A stretch of DNA of 64,000 nt from Homalodisca vitripennis (GCF_021130785.1 NC_060213.1:131764001-131828000), one strand, 5' to 3'. Shown: positions 11,637 to 24,681, counted from the first letter of the stretch. Numbers and translations: made by a program. The notes: a model not told the origin generated them from the letters alone.

Positions 11637-12562
11637 TTAAATTTATATACATTTGAGGTTTAAGTTCAGTCTCATTAAATTTTGAAAAAGGGCACTCCAG
11701 AAAGAAGGAGTATGTAAAAGCGAGTCGAACGCTCGTACCGCCCAGTGAATTGTGATTATCATCAATGACATGACATCACTTCTTTTCACTATAATGTTGT
11801 CTTGTAGTGGTCTTCGGACCTATCTACGACTGAAGAGACTAAACAAAGTCGAAACAACAGAAGCACACCTCCATCCTGAAAGACGGAATGGTTGTAATTT
11901 ATTGACGCAGGCTCAATCAATTTAGAACATGCAAGCCACGCCGGAACGGATTCGGACACACACGAAACGTAACGTGCGCCGACATCAATACTCGGAGAGG
12001 TTGATGTTTTGGTTTTGAATTCTAAATGTAATTAAAACAATTGGCAAAGGGTTTATCCCTTTCAACCTTATAAAATGATAACCTGTAATGGCGTCAATAA
12101 TTCCCCATCACTATTACGCGCAACCGGGTTAAAGACGTGGGGCACGCTGATTTTAATCGCAGCTATCAACCAGTAAAAGCCATCTTGGCTATGGGAACCC
12201 ACACGATCGCCGGATAAGCAGATGCTGACACGAATTGTGAAATAGAGCCTAAACGTGCAACTGTTTGATGGTACAAACGATCTTGAACGTCTGATTGAGA
12301 AGACGACCTCATATCACCGAGGATTTAAGAACTACACACCCTACCGCAACACCTTTATACCAATACAAATTTTGAGTGTTACACTAGTTAGGTGCAAGTA
12401 TTCAACACTTCACTTCTATATTTAAAATTCTAAATTTTGAAGGTTTGTGGAAAGAAGCAAAGTGCTATGAATTTGGGGTTTACATCAGGTAAGAACGCCC
12501 TAGTGGCGGATCGTTTCATCCAATGTAAATGTGTGTTGCCTTGAGCAACACCAAGAAGTACC

Positions 12563-12629
12563 ATCTGTTTCGGTCTCAGAGCTAAAAAGCTCGTACCTCA
12601 TCAGGTGTACACTTTAGTACACGACAGAT
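12563..12629 (-). ncRNA. Hammerhead ribozyme, unit 4
   Basis: Exact 67-nt motif in the unit interrupted by piggyBac copy 1; the transposon lies outside the ribozyme. Predicted cleavage is between 12623 and 12622. Confidence 0.92.
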
Positions 12630-13872
12630 TTAATAATTAAAGGTTAACTTCAGATGAAAGATTCTGAAGTATAAAATTTCGAAAACGAATTAAAATCAAT
12701 TGAAACTTAATTCGGTCAAACTTGTAATTTTGAAATTTTGGAACAAACTGATTTCTGAGTTCACGGGGGCACACCCGAGTCTGTATTCAGAACGGTGGTT
12801 TGATATTTATTGAGGAGAGAATGTTTACTAAACAAGGATATTGTGCCTTGCTCTCCACCTCCCTAGGTAACTGTAATCTGTTACCTTGTGTAGCAGAGTT
12901 GCTGGAATCTGCAACTCCTCAGCTACTTATCAGAAAATCAAGTTTAAATTTATATACATTTGAGGTTTAAGTTCAGTCTCATTAAATTTTGAAAAAGGGC
13001 ACTCCAGAAAGAAGGAGTATGTAAAAGCGAGTCGAACGCTCGTACCGCCCAGTGAATTGTGATTATCATCAATGACATGACATCACTTCTTTTCACTATA
13101 ATGTTGTCTTGTAGTGGTCTTCGGACCTATCTACGACTGAAGAGACTAAACAAAGTCGAAACAACAGAAGCACACCTCCATCCTGAAAGACGGAATGGTT
13201 GTAATTTATTGACGCAGGCTCAATCAATTTAGAACATGCAAGCCACGCCGGAACGGATTCGGACACACACGAAACGTAACGTGCGCCGACATCAATACTC
13301 GGAGAGGTTGATGTTTTGGTTTTGAATTCTAAATGTAATTAAAACAATTGGCAAAGGGTTTATCCCTTTCAACCTTATAAAATGATAACCTGTAATGGCG
13401 TCAATAATTCCCCATCACTATTACGCGCAACCGGGTTTAAAGACGTGGGGCACGCTGATTTTAATCGCAGCTATCAACCAGTAAAAGCCATCTTGGCTAT
13501 GGGAACCCACACGATCGCCGGATAAGCAGATGCTGACACGAATTGTGAAATAGAGCCTAAACGTGCAACTGTTTGATGGTACAAACGATCTTGAACGTCT
13601 GATTGAGAAGACGACCTCATATCACCGAGGATTTAAGAACTACACACCCTACCGCAACACCTTATACCAATACAAATTTTGAGTGTTACACTAGTTAGGT
13701 GCAAGTATTCAACACTTCACTTCTATATTTAAAATTCTAAATTTTGAAGGTTTGTGGAAAGAAGCAAAGTGCTATGAATTTGGGGTTTACATCAGGTAAG
13801 AACGCCCTAGTGGCGGATCGTTTCATCCAATGTAAATGTGTGTTGCCTTGAGCAGCAACACCAAGAAGTACC

Positions 13873-13939
13873 ATCTGTTTCGGTCTCAGAGCTAAAAAGC
13901 TCGTACCTCATCAGGTGTACACTTTAGTACACGACAGAT
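13873..13939 (-). ncRNA. Hammerhead ribozyme, unit 5
   Basis: Exact 67-nt motif with all core residues and paired stems. Predicted cleavage is between 13933 and 13932. Confidence 0.92.
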
Positions 13940-15179
13940 TTAATAATTAAAGGTTAACTTCAGATGAAAGATTCTGAAGTATAAAATTTCGAAAACGAAT
14001 TAAAATCAATTGAAACTTAATTCGGTCAAACTTGTAATTTTTGAAATTTTGGAACAAACTGATTTCTGAGTTCACGGGGGCACACCCGAGTCTGTATTCA
14101 GAACGGTGTTTGATATTTATTGAGGAGAGAATGTTTACTAAACAAGGATATTGTGCCTTGCTCTCCACCTCCCTAGGTAACTGTAATCTGTTACCTTGTG
14201 TAGCAGAGTTGCTGGAATCTGCAACTCCTCAGCTACTTATCAGAAAATCAAGTTTAAATTTATATACATTTGAGGTTTAAGTTCAGTCTCATTAAATTTT
14301 GAAAAAGGGCACTCCAGAAAGAAGGAGTATGTAAAAGCGAGTCGAACGCTCGTACCGCCCAGTGAATTGTGATTATCATCAATGACATGACATCACTTCT
14401 TTTCACTATAATGTTGTCTTGTAGTGGTCTTCGGACCTATCTACGACTGAAGAGACTAAACAAAGTCGAAACAACAGAAGCACACCTCCATCCTGAAAGA
14501 CGGAATGGTTGTAATTTATTGACGCAGGCTCAATCAATTTAGAACATGCAAGCCACGCCGGAACGGATTCGGACACACACGAAACGTAACGTGCGCCGAC
14601 ATCAATACTCGGAGAGGTTGATGTTTTGGTTTTGAATTCTAAATGTAATTAAAACAATTGGCAAAGGGTTTATCCCTTTCAACCTTATAAAATGATAACC
14701 TGTAATGGCGTCAATAATTCCCCATCACTATTACGCGCAACCGGGTATAAAGACGTGGGGCACGCTGATTTTAATCGCAGCTATCAACCAGTAAAAGCCA
14801 TCTTGGCTATGGGAACCCACACGATCGCCGGATAAGCAGATGCTGACACGAATTGTGAAATAGAGCCTAAACGTGCAACTGTTTGATGGTACAAACGATC
14901 TTGAACGTCTGATTGAGAAGACGACCTCATATCACCGAGGATTTAAGAACTACACACCCTACCGCAACACCTTATACCAATACAAATTTTGAGTGTTACA
15001 CTAGTTAGGTGCAAGTATTCAACACTTCACTTCTATATTTAAAATTCTAAATTTTGAAGGTTTGTGGAAAGAAGCAAAGTGCTATGAATTTGGGGTTTAC
15101 ATCAGGTAAGAACGCCCTAGTGGCGGATCGTTTCATCCAATGTAAATGTGTGTTGCCTTGAGCAACACCAAGAAGTACC

Positions 15180-15246
15180 ATCTGTTTCGGTCTCAGAGCT
15201 AAAAAGCTCGTACCTCATCAGGTGTACACTTTAGTACACGACAGAT
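15180..15246 (-). ncRNA. Hammerhead ribozyme, unit 6
   Basis: Exact 67-nt motif about 310 bp left of piggyBac copy 2. Predicted cleavage is between 15240 and 15239. Confidence 0.92.
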
Positions 15247-15563
15247 TTAATAATTAAAGGTTAACTTCAGATGAAAGATTCTGAAGTATAAAATTTCGAA
15301 AACGAATTAAAATCAATTGAAACTTAATTCGGTCAAACTTGTAATTTTGAAATTTTGGAACAAACTGATTTCTGAGTTCACGGGGGCACACCCGAGTCTG
15401 TATTCAGAACGGTGTTTGATATTTATTGAGGAGAGAATGTTTACTAAACAAGGATATTGTGCCTTGCTCTCCACCTCCCTAGGTAACTGTAATCTGTTAC
15501 CTTGTGTAGCAGAGTTGCTGGAATCTGCAACTCCTCAGCTACTTATCAGAAAATCAAGTTTAA

Positions 15564-18212
15564 CCCTTAAACCGAAATAGGGACACTTTTGACTCGCCAG
15601 GGAAATAGCGGTATGTCAGACCGCCCGATGTTTTCGCCAGAGAAAATACCGGTCTGTCAGACCGCTAGTATTTGTTTTTTTTTTTTACATTGGAAAAGCC
15701 TTTAAAGTTAAATCTTATCATTAAAATGCAAAGCTTAGATAATTAAAAGAATGTTATACTTATTATCATCAAGGGTATTTTTGTTGGATTTGAACAAAGG
15801 AATAATGAAAATATGACACTTTTTCACATTAAGTTTGGTTTATTGAACATGGTATACGTAATAAAAAGTAGCTTAAATAAGAGTAATCAGCACGAAAACT
15901 TAATATTCCTGGATGAATGATGAACACATCATTTCTACCTTGCACAATTTAGGCACACTTTGCGGGAGCATTCCAAACAAATGGCGTTCTCACATTCAAT
16001 GCATTTTGTATTGGGTTTTTCTCTTCTTTTCATAAGGGCATTATGCTGCAGGTTTTCCTCTTTTGTAGGCGATCGTCGCATCACGCACTTCTCCTCGCTC
16101 CTGTTCTTGTCCAAGAACAGAAAGAATGGTCTTTTTCAGGTCTGCTCTCAAGGTTAGGCATTTCTAGTCGTCTTCTAATATGAGGCTCTACTAGTTCAAA
16201 AGCCAGCTGCTTTATAAACTGAAATCTTGTCAAAACTGGACTTCCCCGATAGCAAAGAAACAATATGAACGCGTTAACACTGGCAATATTAATTATGGCA
16301 TAAAATACTGCCATTGGCCAACGACGAGTCTTTCGATTACTCCCATAGATAGATGTCTTCATATCTAGGGTATCAACGCCACCCTTAGTCTTATTGTAGT
16401 ATCCTACAATTTCAGGCTTATTTATTTCAGAATTTGTCTCAATATCGTGGTGCATCGAGGAAATAAGAAGTACGGCCTTATTTTTCTTCGGCACAACAGA
16501 AAAGTAACGTTGTGTTATTGTGGAAAGCATACAGCGAAGATCCCACACGTCTTTGCCTGTGAGGTAAAAAAATTCTGGAGGAATCTCTTTTTTGTTTTTT
16601 TTAATAGTGCCAACAAATGTTAATCCCCTTAGTTTCAATTGGTCAACTAGCTCGATGGAAGTGAACCAATTGGTCAGCAGTAACATTACGATTGGTTTCT
16701 TTCTATATGCTTTGTTAATTTTATGACAGTCTGCGTACTCTTCAGTAGTTGTTGTTCATCTCTGGTGAGACCAACACTGTAACAGTTTTTACCAGTGTAA
16801 ATAAAAGCATTACAGAGATACGAACTACCTGAATCGGCCATACAAAAGATTTTTATGCCATATTTTGCTGGTTTTTTGGGCATATACTGTTTGAAACGGC
16901 ATTTGCCCCTAAAAGGCACAAGCATCTCATCCACAGTTACATTTGCTTTTGGACAAAACAACCCCCTGCCATTTGAGATTAGTTGATTGAATAAATCAGA
17001 TATTGCTGCTGCCTTATCTTCTGCCTTGCGCTGTTCTCTTGTCGTGGAGTCGTCAAATCGTAGACAAGATATTAAAAAATCTCAAACCTTTTACACGACA
17101 TTGTAGCTAAAAATATTGGGTCGCCCAGTAGGATCTTTGTTGAACAGAGATCTCATATCTTCATGTCCAGATTTAAATATTGAGGTATAAAGAAACAACC
17201 CTAAAAGAGCTCTTACCTCTACTTGATCACACGGATTGTAATTATACTTTGATGTGTGGTCACTTATTCCTTCCTCTAAGCTCCGTCAGCTTTTCTATTG
17301 GTTTCCTTCACTATAGTATCTATCATACTATCTGTGAAGATCAATTTCCAAACGTCCTTTTTGGTTGGATTTTCGCCCACAGCTTTAGCCTCAGCAGTAA
17401 GACCAGACAGCCCCCTAATAATAATATTGTGAGCTGGCGTTCGCCGATTTCTTGGAGGCTCAACAGTGCTCCACTCATATCCGTTTTTTTTCCATGTAAA
17501 ACTTGTGGCTGCGAATCTAGGTTAGTTATCTAACAGTGACAACACCTACCGCATCCTCCAGCATTATATCTTCATCATCACTGGAGTCATTGTAGTCACA
17601 ATTGGAGCTGTCGCTGTCTGATGGAACATAGTTGGGATCTTGATCCGAATCGTCAGCTTCTGAACTAACATCAGAAAGGTTATCATCATCGTTCAAGAGT
17701 CTCTGGATCCTGGTATCGAAGTCCACATCACTTGCTAAAATCCTTTGGTCACAACTTGATGAAGGTTGTTGATCCATAGTTGAATGAACCAGACCTTTTT
17801 CCCACTACTTCCACTATTTTCACTATTTCCACACCCACTATACAAGTCAAATTTACAAGTATTTACAAATGTTCACTCTATTAATACATGTCAAGTAAAG
17901 ATAAACAAAGAAATAAGAAAAGTTCAAAATGTATTTTGAGCTCATTCCAGAAATATCAGTATGTAAGACCGCTAAAACGGGCAGCAGCGCGTAAGAGAAA
18001 TACCGGTATAAGAGACCGCCAGACTTTTAAAAGACACAACTAACTGGCTTCACAACTGGACTGGAACTGAGCGGGAAGAGTGTTGATCGACCGAAAAAAG
18101 AGTGGGGGGAAGGTACACAGGCCGCGTACGCCTCAAGGTCAAGTAGTACTACCAACATTCACAAGTCAAAAATACCCTAGCGGTCTCCAAGACCGGTATT
18201 TCGATTTAAGGG
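15564..18212 (-). mobile_element. piggyBac-like transposon, copy 2
   Basis: This 2649-bp element has the same terminal repeats and TTAA flanks (15560-15563 and 18213-18216) as copy 1 and sits at the same base of the 1305-bp unit. It is 31 bp longer than copy 1. The differences I could follow are small insertions in one copy or the other, for example an extra GCATC near 16077 and extra A in runs near 15645 and 17075. Identical insertion sites mean one insertion later duplicated with its host units, or an assembly duplicate, rather than two independent jumps. Confidence 0.92.
15935..17777 (-). pseudogene. piggyBac transposase, copy 2 (frameshifted)
   Basis: Same gene as copy 1, from the ATG at 17777-17775 to the stop at 15937-15935. 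Here the first catalytic block VDEMLVPFRG reads straight on through YGIKIFCMADSGSS, past the break present in copy 1. The third block (KGGVDTLD) joins upstream to NWFTSIELVDQLKLRG without a break. Frames are broken instead near 17525 (after the acidic N-terminus), near 17070-17120, near 16690 and near 16150. The pattern of private one-base shifts in otherwise identical copies points to read error. The Cys-rich C-terminus is present but out of frame with the core. Confidence 0.85.
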
Positions 18213-19140
18213 TTAAATTTATATACATTTGAGGTTTAAGTTCAGTCTCATTAAATTTTGAAAAAGGGCACTCCAGAAAGAAGGAGTATGTAAAAGCGAG
18301 TCGAACGCTCGTACCGCCCAGTGAATTGTGATTATCATCAATGACATGACATCACTTCTTTTCACTATAATGTTGTCTTGTAGTGGTCTTCGGACCTATC
18401 TACGACTGAAGAGACTAAACAAAGTCGAAACAACAGAAGCACACCTCCATCCTGAAAGACGGAATGGTTGTAATTTATTGACGCAGGCTCAATCAATTTA
18501 GAACATGCAAGCCACGCCGGAACGGATTCGGACACACACGAAACGTAACGTGCGCCGACATCAATACTCGGAGAGGTTGATGTTTTGGTTTTGAATTCTA
18601 AATGTAATTAAAACAATTGGCAAAGGGTTTATCCCTTTCAACCTTATAAAATGATAACCTGTAATGGCGTCAATAATTCCCCATCACTATTACGCGCAAC
18701 CGGGTTAAAGACGTGGGGCACGCTGATTTTAATCGCAGCTATCAACCAGTAAAAGCCATCTTGGCTATGGGAACCCACACGATCGCCGGATAAGCAGATG
18801 CTGACACGAATTGTGAAATAGAGCCTAAACGTGCAACTGTTTGATGGTACAAACGATCTTGAACGTCTGATTGAGAAGACGACCTCATATCACCGAGGAT
18901 TTAAGAACTACACACCCTACCGCAACACCTTATACCAATACAAATTTTGAAGTGTTACACTAGTTAGGTGCAAGTATTCAACACTTCACTTCTATATTTA
19001 AAATTCTAAATTTTGAAGGTTTGTGGAAAGAAGCAAAGTGCTATGAAATTTGGGGTTTACATCAGGTAAGAACGCCCTAGTGGCGGATCGTTTTCATCCA
19101 ATGTAAATGTGTGTTGCCTTGAGCAACACCAAGAAGTACC

Positions 19141-19209
19141 ATCTGTTTCGGTCTCAGAGCTAAAAAGCTCGTACCTCATCAGGTGTACACTTTAGTACGA
19201 ACGACAGAT
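19141..19209 (-). ncRNA. Hammerhead ribozyme, unit 7 (2-nt insertion)
   Basis: All core elements are present, but two bases are inserted between stem I and the cleavage triplet (plus strand GTACGAACGAC instead of GTACACGAC). If real this would disturb stem I and reduce cleavage. It sits in a stretch with several other private insertions, so it is more likely an error. Confidence 0.75.
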
Positions 19210-20453
19210 TTAATAATTAAAGGTTAACTTCAGATGAAAGATTCTGAAGTATAAAATTTCGAAAACGAATTAAAATCAATTGAAACTTAATTCGGTCAAA
19301 CTTGTAATTTTGAAATTTTGGAACAAACTGATTTCTGAGTTTCACGGGGGCACACCCGAGTCTGTATTCAGAACGGTGTTTGATATTTATTGAGGAGAGA
19401 ATGTTTACTAAACAAGGATATTGTGCCTTGCTCTCCACCTCCCTAGGTAACTGTAATCTGTTACCTTGTGTAGCAGAGTTGCTGGAATCTGCAACTCCTC
19501 AGCTACTTATCAGAAAATCAAGTTTAAATTTATATACATTTGAGGTTTAAGTTCAGTCTCATTAAATTTTGAAAAAGGGCACTCCAGAAAGAAGGAGTAT
19601 GTAAAAGCGAGTCGAACGCTCGTACCGCCCAGTGAATTGTGATTATCATCAATGACATGACATCACTTCTTTTCACTATAATGTTGTCTTGTAGTGGTCT
19701 TCGGACCTATCTACGACTGAAGAGACTAAACAAAGTCGAAACAACAGAAGCACACCTCCATCCTGAAAGACGGAATGGTTGTAATTTATTGACGCAGGCT
19801 CAATCAATTTAGAACATGCAAGCCACGCCGGAACGGATTCGGACACACACGAAACGTAAACGTGCGCCGACATCAATACTCGGAGAGGTTGATGTTTTGG
19901 TTTTGAATTCTAAATGTAATTAAAACAATTGGCAAAGGGTTTATCCCTTTCAACCTTATAAAATGATAACCTGTAATGGCGTCAATAATTCCCCATCACT
20001 ATTACGCGCAACCGGGTTAAAGACGTGGGGCACGCTGATTTTAATCGCAGCTATCAACCAGTAAAAGCCATCTTGGCTATGGGAACCCACACGATCGCCG
20101 GATAAGCAGATGCTGACACGAATTGTGAAATAGAGCCTAAACGTGCAACTGTTTGATGGTACAAACGATCTTGAACGTCTGATTGAGAAGACGACCTCAT
20201 ATCACCGAGGATTTAAGAACTACAACACCCCTATACCGCAACACCTTATACCAATACAAATTTTGAGTGTTACACTAGTTAGGTGCAAGTATTCAACACT
20301 TCACTTCTATATTTAAAATTCTAAATTTTGAAGGTTTGTGGAAAGAAGCAAAGTGCTATGAATTTGGGGTTTACATCAGGTAAGAACGCCCTAGTGGCGG
20401 ATCGTTTCATCCAATGTAAATGTGTGTTGCCTTGAGCAACACCAAGAAGTACC

Positions 20454-20520
20454 ATCTGTTTCGGTCTCAGAGCTAAAAAGCTCGTACCTCATCAGGTGTA
20501 CACTTTAGTACACGACAGAT
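20454..20520 (-). ncRNA. Hammerhead ribozyme, unit 8
   Basis: Exact 67-nt motif. Predicted cleavage is between 20514 and 20513. Confidence 0.92.
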
Positions 20521-21768
20521 TTAATAATTAAAGGTTAACTTCAGATGAAAGATTCTGAAGTATAAAATTTCGAAAAACGAATTAAAATCAATTGAAACTT
20601 AATTCGGTCAAACTTGTAATTTTGAAATTTTGGAACAAACTGATTTCTGAGTTCACGGGGGCACACCCGAGTCTGTATTCAGAACGGTGTTTGATATTTA
20701 TTGAGGAGAGAATGTTTACTAAACAAGGATATTGTGCCTTGCTCTCCACCTCCCTAGGTAACTGTAATCTGTTACCTTGTGTAGCAGAGTTGCTGGAATC
20801 TGCAACTCCTCAGCTACTTATCAGAAAATCAAGTTTAAATTTATATACATTTGAGGTTTAAGTTCAGTCTCATTAAATTTTGAAAAAAAGGGCACTCCAG
20901 AAAGAAGGAGTATGTAAAAGCGAGTCGAACGCTCGTACCGCCCAGTGAATTGTGATTATCATCAATGACATGACATCACTTCTTTTCACTATAATGTTGT
21001 CTTGTAGTGGTCTTCGGACCTATCTACGACTGAAGAGACTAAACAAAGTCGAAACAACAGAAGCACACCTCCATCCTGAAAGACGGAATGGTTGTAATTT
21101 ATTGACGCAGGCTCAATCAATTTAGAACATGCAAGCCACGCCGGAACGGATTCGGACACACACGAAACGTAACGTGCGCCGACATCAATACTCGGAGAGG
21201 TTGATGTTTTGGTTTTGAATTCTAAATGTAATTAAAACAATTGGCAAAGGGTTTATCCCTTTCAACCTTATAAAATGATAACCTGTAATGGCGTCAATAA
21301 TTCCCCATCACTATTACGCGCAACCGGGTTTAAAGACGTGGGGCACGCTGATTTTAATCGCAGCTATCAACCAGTAAAAGCCATCTTGGCTATGGGAACC
21401 CACACGATCGCCGGATAAGCAGATGCTGACACGAATTGTGAAATAGAGCCTAAACGTGCAACTGTTTGATGGTTACAAAACGATCTTGAACGTCTGATTG
21501 AGAAGACGACCTCATATCACCGAGGATTTAAGAACTACACACCCTAACCGCAACACCTTATACCAATACAAATTTTGAGTGTTACACTAGTTAGGTGCAA
21601 GTATTCAACACTTCACTTCTATATTTAAAATTCTAAATTTTGAAGGTTTGTGGAAAGAAGCAAAGTGCTATGAATTTGGGGTTTACATCAGGTAAGAACG
21701 CCCTAGTGGCGGATCGTTTCATCCAATGTAAATGTGTGTTGCCTTGAGCAACACCAAGATGAAGTACC

Positions 21769-21835
21769 ATCTGTTTCGGTCTCAGAGCTAAAAAGCTCGT
21801 ACCTCATCAGGTGTACACTTTAGTACACGACAGAT
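21769..21835 (-). ncRNA. Hammerhead ribozyme, unit 9
   Basis: Exact 67-nt motif. A TGA insertion lies just outside it near 21760. Predicted cleavage is between 21829 and 21828. Confidence 0.92.
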
Positions 21836-23075
21836 TTAATAATTAAAGGTTAACTTCAGATGAAAGATTCTGAAGTATAAAATTTCGAAAACGAATTAAA
21901 ATCAATTGAAACTTAATTCGGTCAAACTTGTAATTTTGAAATTTTGGAACAAACTGATTTCTGAGTTCACGGGGGCACACCCGAGTCTGTATTCAGAACG
22001 GTGTTTTGATATTTATTGAGGAGAGAATGTTTACTAAACAAGGATATTGTGCCTTGCTCTCCACCTCCCTAGGTAACTGTAATCTGTTACCTTGTGTAGC
22101 AGAGTTGCTGGAATCTGCAACTCCTCAGCTACTTATCAGAAAATCAAGTTTAAATTTATATACATTTGAGGTTTAAGTTCAGTCTCATTAAATTTTGAAA
22201 AAGGGCACTCCAGAAAGAAGGAGTATGTAAAAGCGAGTCGAACGCTCGTACCGCCCAGTGAATTGTGATTATCATCAATGACATGACATCACTTCTTTTC
22301 ACTATAATGTTGTCTTGTAGTGGTCTTCGGACCTATCTACGACTGAAGAGACTAAACAAAGTCGAAACAACAGAAGCACACCTCCATCCTGAAAGACGGA
22401 ATGGTTGTAATTTATTGACGCAGGCTCAATCAATTTAGAACATGCAAGCCACGCCGGAACGGATTCGGACACACACGAAACGTAACGTGCGCCGACATCA
22501 ATACTCGGAGAGGTTGATGTTTTGGTTTTGAATTCTAAATGTAATTAAAACAATTGGCAAAGGGTTTATCCCTTTCAACCTTATAAAATGATAACCTGTA
22601 ATGGCGTCAATAATTCCCCATCACTATTACGCGCAACCGGGTTAAAGACGTGGGGCACGCTGATTTTAATCGCAGCTATCAACCAGTAAAAGCCATCTTG
22701 GCTATGGGAACCCACACGATCGCCGGATAAGCAGATGCTGACACGAATTGTGAAATAGAGCCTAAACGTGCAACTGTTTGATGGTACAAACGATCTTGAA
22801 CGTCTGATTGAGAAGACGACCTCATATCACCGAGGATTTAAGAACTACACACCCTACCGCAACACCTTATACCAATACAAATTTTTGAGTGTTACACTAG
22901 TTAGGTGCAAGTATTCAACACTTCACTTCTATATTTAAAATTCTAAATTTTGAAGGTTTGTGGAAAGAAGCAAAGTGCTATGAATTTGGGGTTTACATCA
23001 GGTAAGAACGCCCTAGTGGCGGATCGTTTCATCCAATGTAAATGTGTGTTGCCTTGAGCAACACCAAGAAGTACC

Positions 23076-23143
23076 ATCTGTTTTCGGTCTCAGAGCTAAA
23101 AAGCTCGTACCTCATCAGGTGTACACTTTAGTACACGACAGAT
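23076..23143 (-). ncRNA. Hammerhead ribozyme, unit 10
   Basis: Same motif with one extra base in the GAAA run, as in unit 2. Predicted cleavage is between 23137 and 23136. Confidence 0.88.
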
Positions 23144-24385
23144 TTAATAATTAAAGGTTAACTTCAGATGAAAGATTCTGAAGTATAAAATTTCGAAAAC
23201 GAATTAAAATCAATTGAAACTTAATTCGGTCAAACTTGTAATTTTGAAATTTTGGAACAAACTGATTTCTGAGTTCACGGGGGCACACCCGAGTCTGTAT
23301 TCAGAACGGTGTGTTTTGATATTTATTGAGGAGAGAATGTTTACTAAACAAGGATATTGTGCCTTGCTCTCCACCTCCCTAGGTAACTGTAATCTGTTAC
23401 CTTGTGTAGCAGAGTTGCTGGAATCTGCAACTCCTCAGCTACTTATCAGAAAATCAAGTTTAAATTTATATACATTTGAGGTTTAAGTTCAGTCTCATTA
23501 AATTTTGAAAAAGGGCACTCCAGAAAGAAGGAGTATGTAAAAGCGAGTCGAACGCTCGTACCGCCCAGTGAATTGTGATTATCATCAATGACATGACATC
23601 ACTTCTTTTCACTATAATGTTGTCTTGTAGTGGTCTTCGGACCTATCTACGACTGAAGAGACTAAACAAAGTCGAAAACAACAGAAGCACACCTCCATCC
23701 TGAAAGACGGAATGGTTGTAATTTATTGACGCAGGCTCAATCAATTTAGAACATGCAAGCCACGCCGGAACGGATTCGGACACACACGAAACGTAACGTG
23801 CGCCGACATCAATACTCGGAGAGGTTGATGTTTTGGTTTTGAATTCTAAATGTAATTAAAACAATTGGCAAAGGGTTTATCCCTTTCAACCTTATAAAAT
23901 GATAACCTGTAATGGCGTCAATAATTCCCCATCACTATTACGCGCAACCGGGTTAAAGACGTGGGGCACGCTGATTTTAATCGCAGCTATCAACCAGTAA
24001 AAGCCATCTTGGCTATGGGAACCCACACGATCGCCGGATAAGCAGATGCTGACACGAATTGTGAAATAGAGCCTAAACGTGCAACTGTTTGATGGTACAA
24101 ACGATCTTGAACGTCTGATTGAGAAGACGACCTCATATCACCGAGGATTTAAGAACTACACACCCTACCGCAACACCTTATACCAATACAAATTTTGAGT
24201 GTTACACTAGTTAGGTGCAAGTATTCAACACTTCACTTCTATATTTAAAATTCTAAATTTTGAAGGTTTGTGGAAAGAAGCAAAGTGCTATGAATTTGGG
24301 GTTTACATCAGGTAAGAACGCCCTAGTGGCGGATCGTTTCATCCAATGTAAATGTGTGTTGCCTTGAGCAACACCAAGAAGTACC

Positions 24386-24452
24386 ATCTGTTTCGGTCTC
24401 AGAGCTAAAAAGCTCGTACCTCATCAGGTGTACACTTTAGTACACGACAGAT
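24386..24452 (-). ncRNA. Hammerhead ribozyme, unit 11
   Basis: Exact 67-nt motif, the most 5' copy in the transcribed sense. About 230 bp of unit lies between it and the inversion breakpoint. Predicted cleavage is between 24446 and 24445. Confidence 0.92.
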
Positions 24453-24681
24453 TTAATAATTAAAGGTTAACTTCAGATGAAAGATTCTGAAGTATAAAAT
24501 TTCGAAAACGAATTAAAATCAATTGAAACTTAATTCGGTCAAACTTGTAATTTTGAAATTTTGGAACAAACTGATTTCTGAGTTCACGGGGGCACACCCG
24601 AGTCTGTATTCAGAACGGTGTTTGATATTTATTGAGGAGAGAATGTTTACTAAACAAGGATATTGTGCCTTGCTCTCCACC

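Larger units (their letters stand above)
11637..15563 (-). repeat. Satellite units, middle block
   Basis: Three unit lengths lie between the two piggyBac copies, starting with TTAAATTTATATAC (the right half of the interrupted unit) and ending at the TTAA of the second insertion. Deviations from the consensus are extra bases, for example GGTGGTTTG for GGTGTTTG near 12795 and an extra GCA near 13853. Confidence 0.9.
18213..24681 (-). repeat. Satellite units, right block
   Basis: About five unit lengths follow piggyBac copy 2. Marker spacings here are 1311, 1315, 1310 and 1306, all above the 1305 consensus because of extra bases. The block stops abruptly after CTCTCCACC, 68 bp into a unit, where the orientation flips. 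Confidence 0.9.

Noticed and set aside
9015..18216. Two independent piggyBac insertions at the same site
   Set aside because: Same base, same strand and near-identical sequence make duplication or assembly repetition far more likely.
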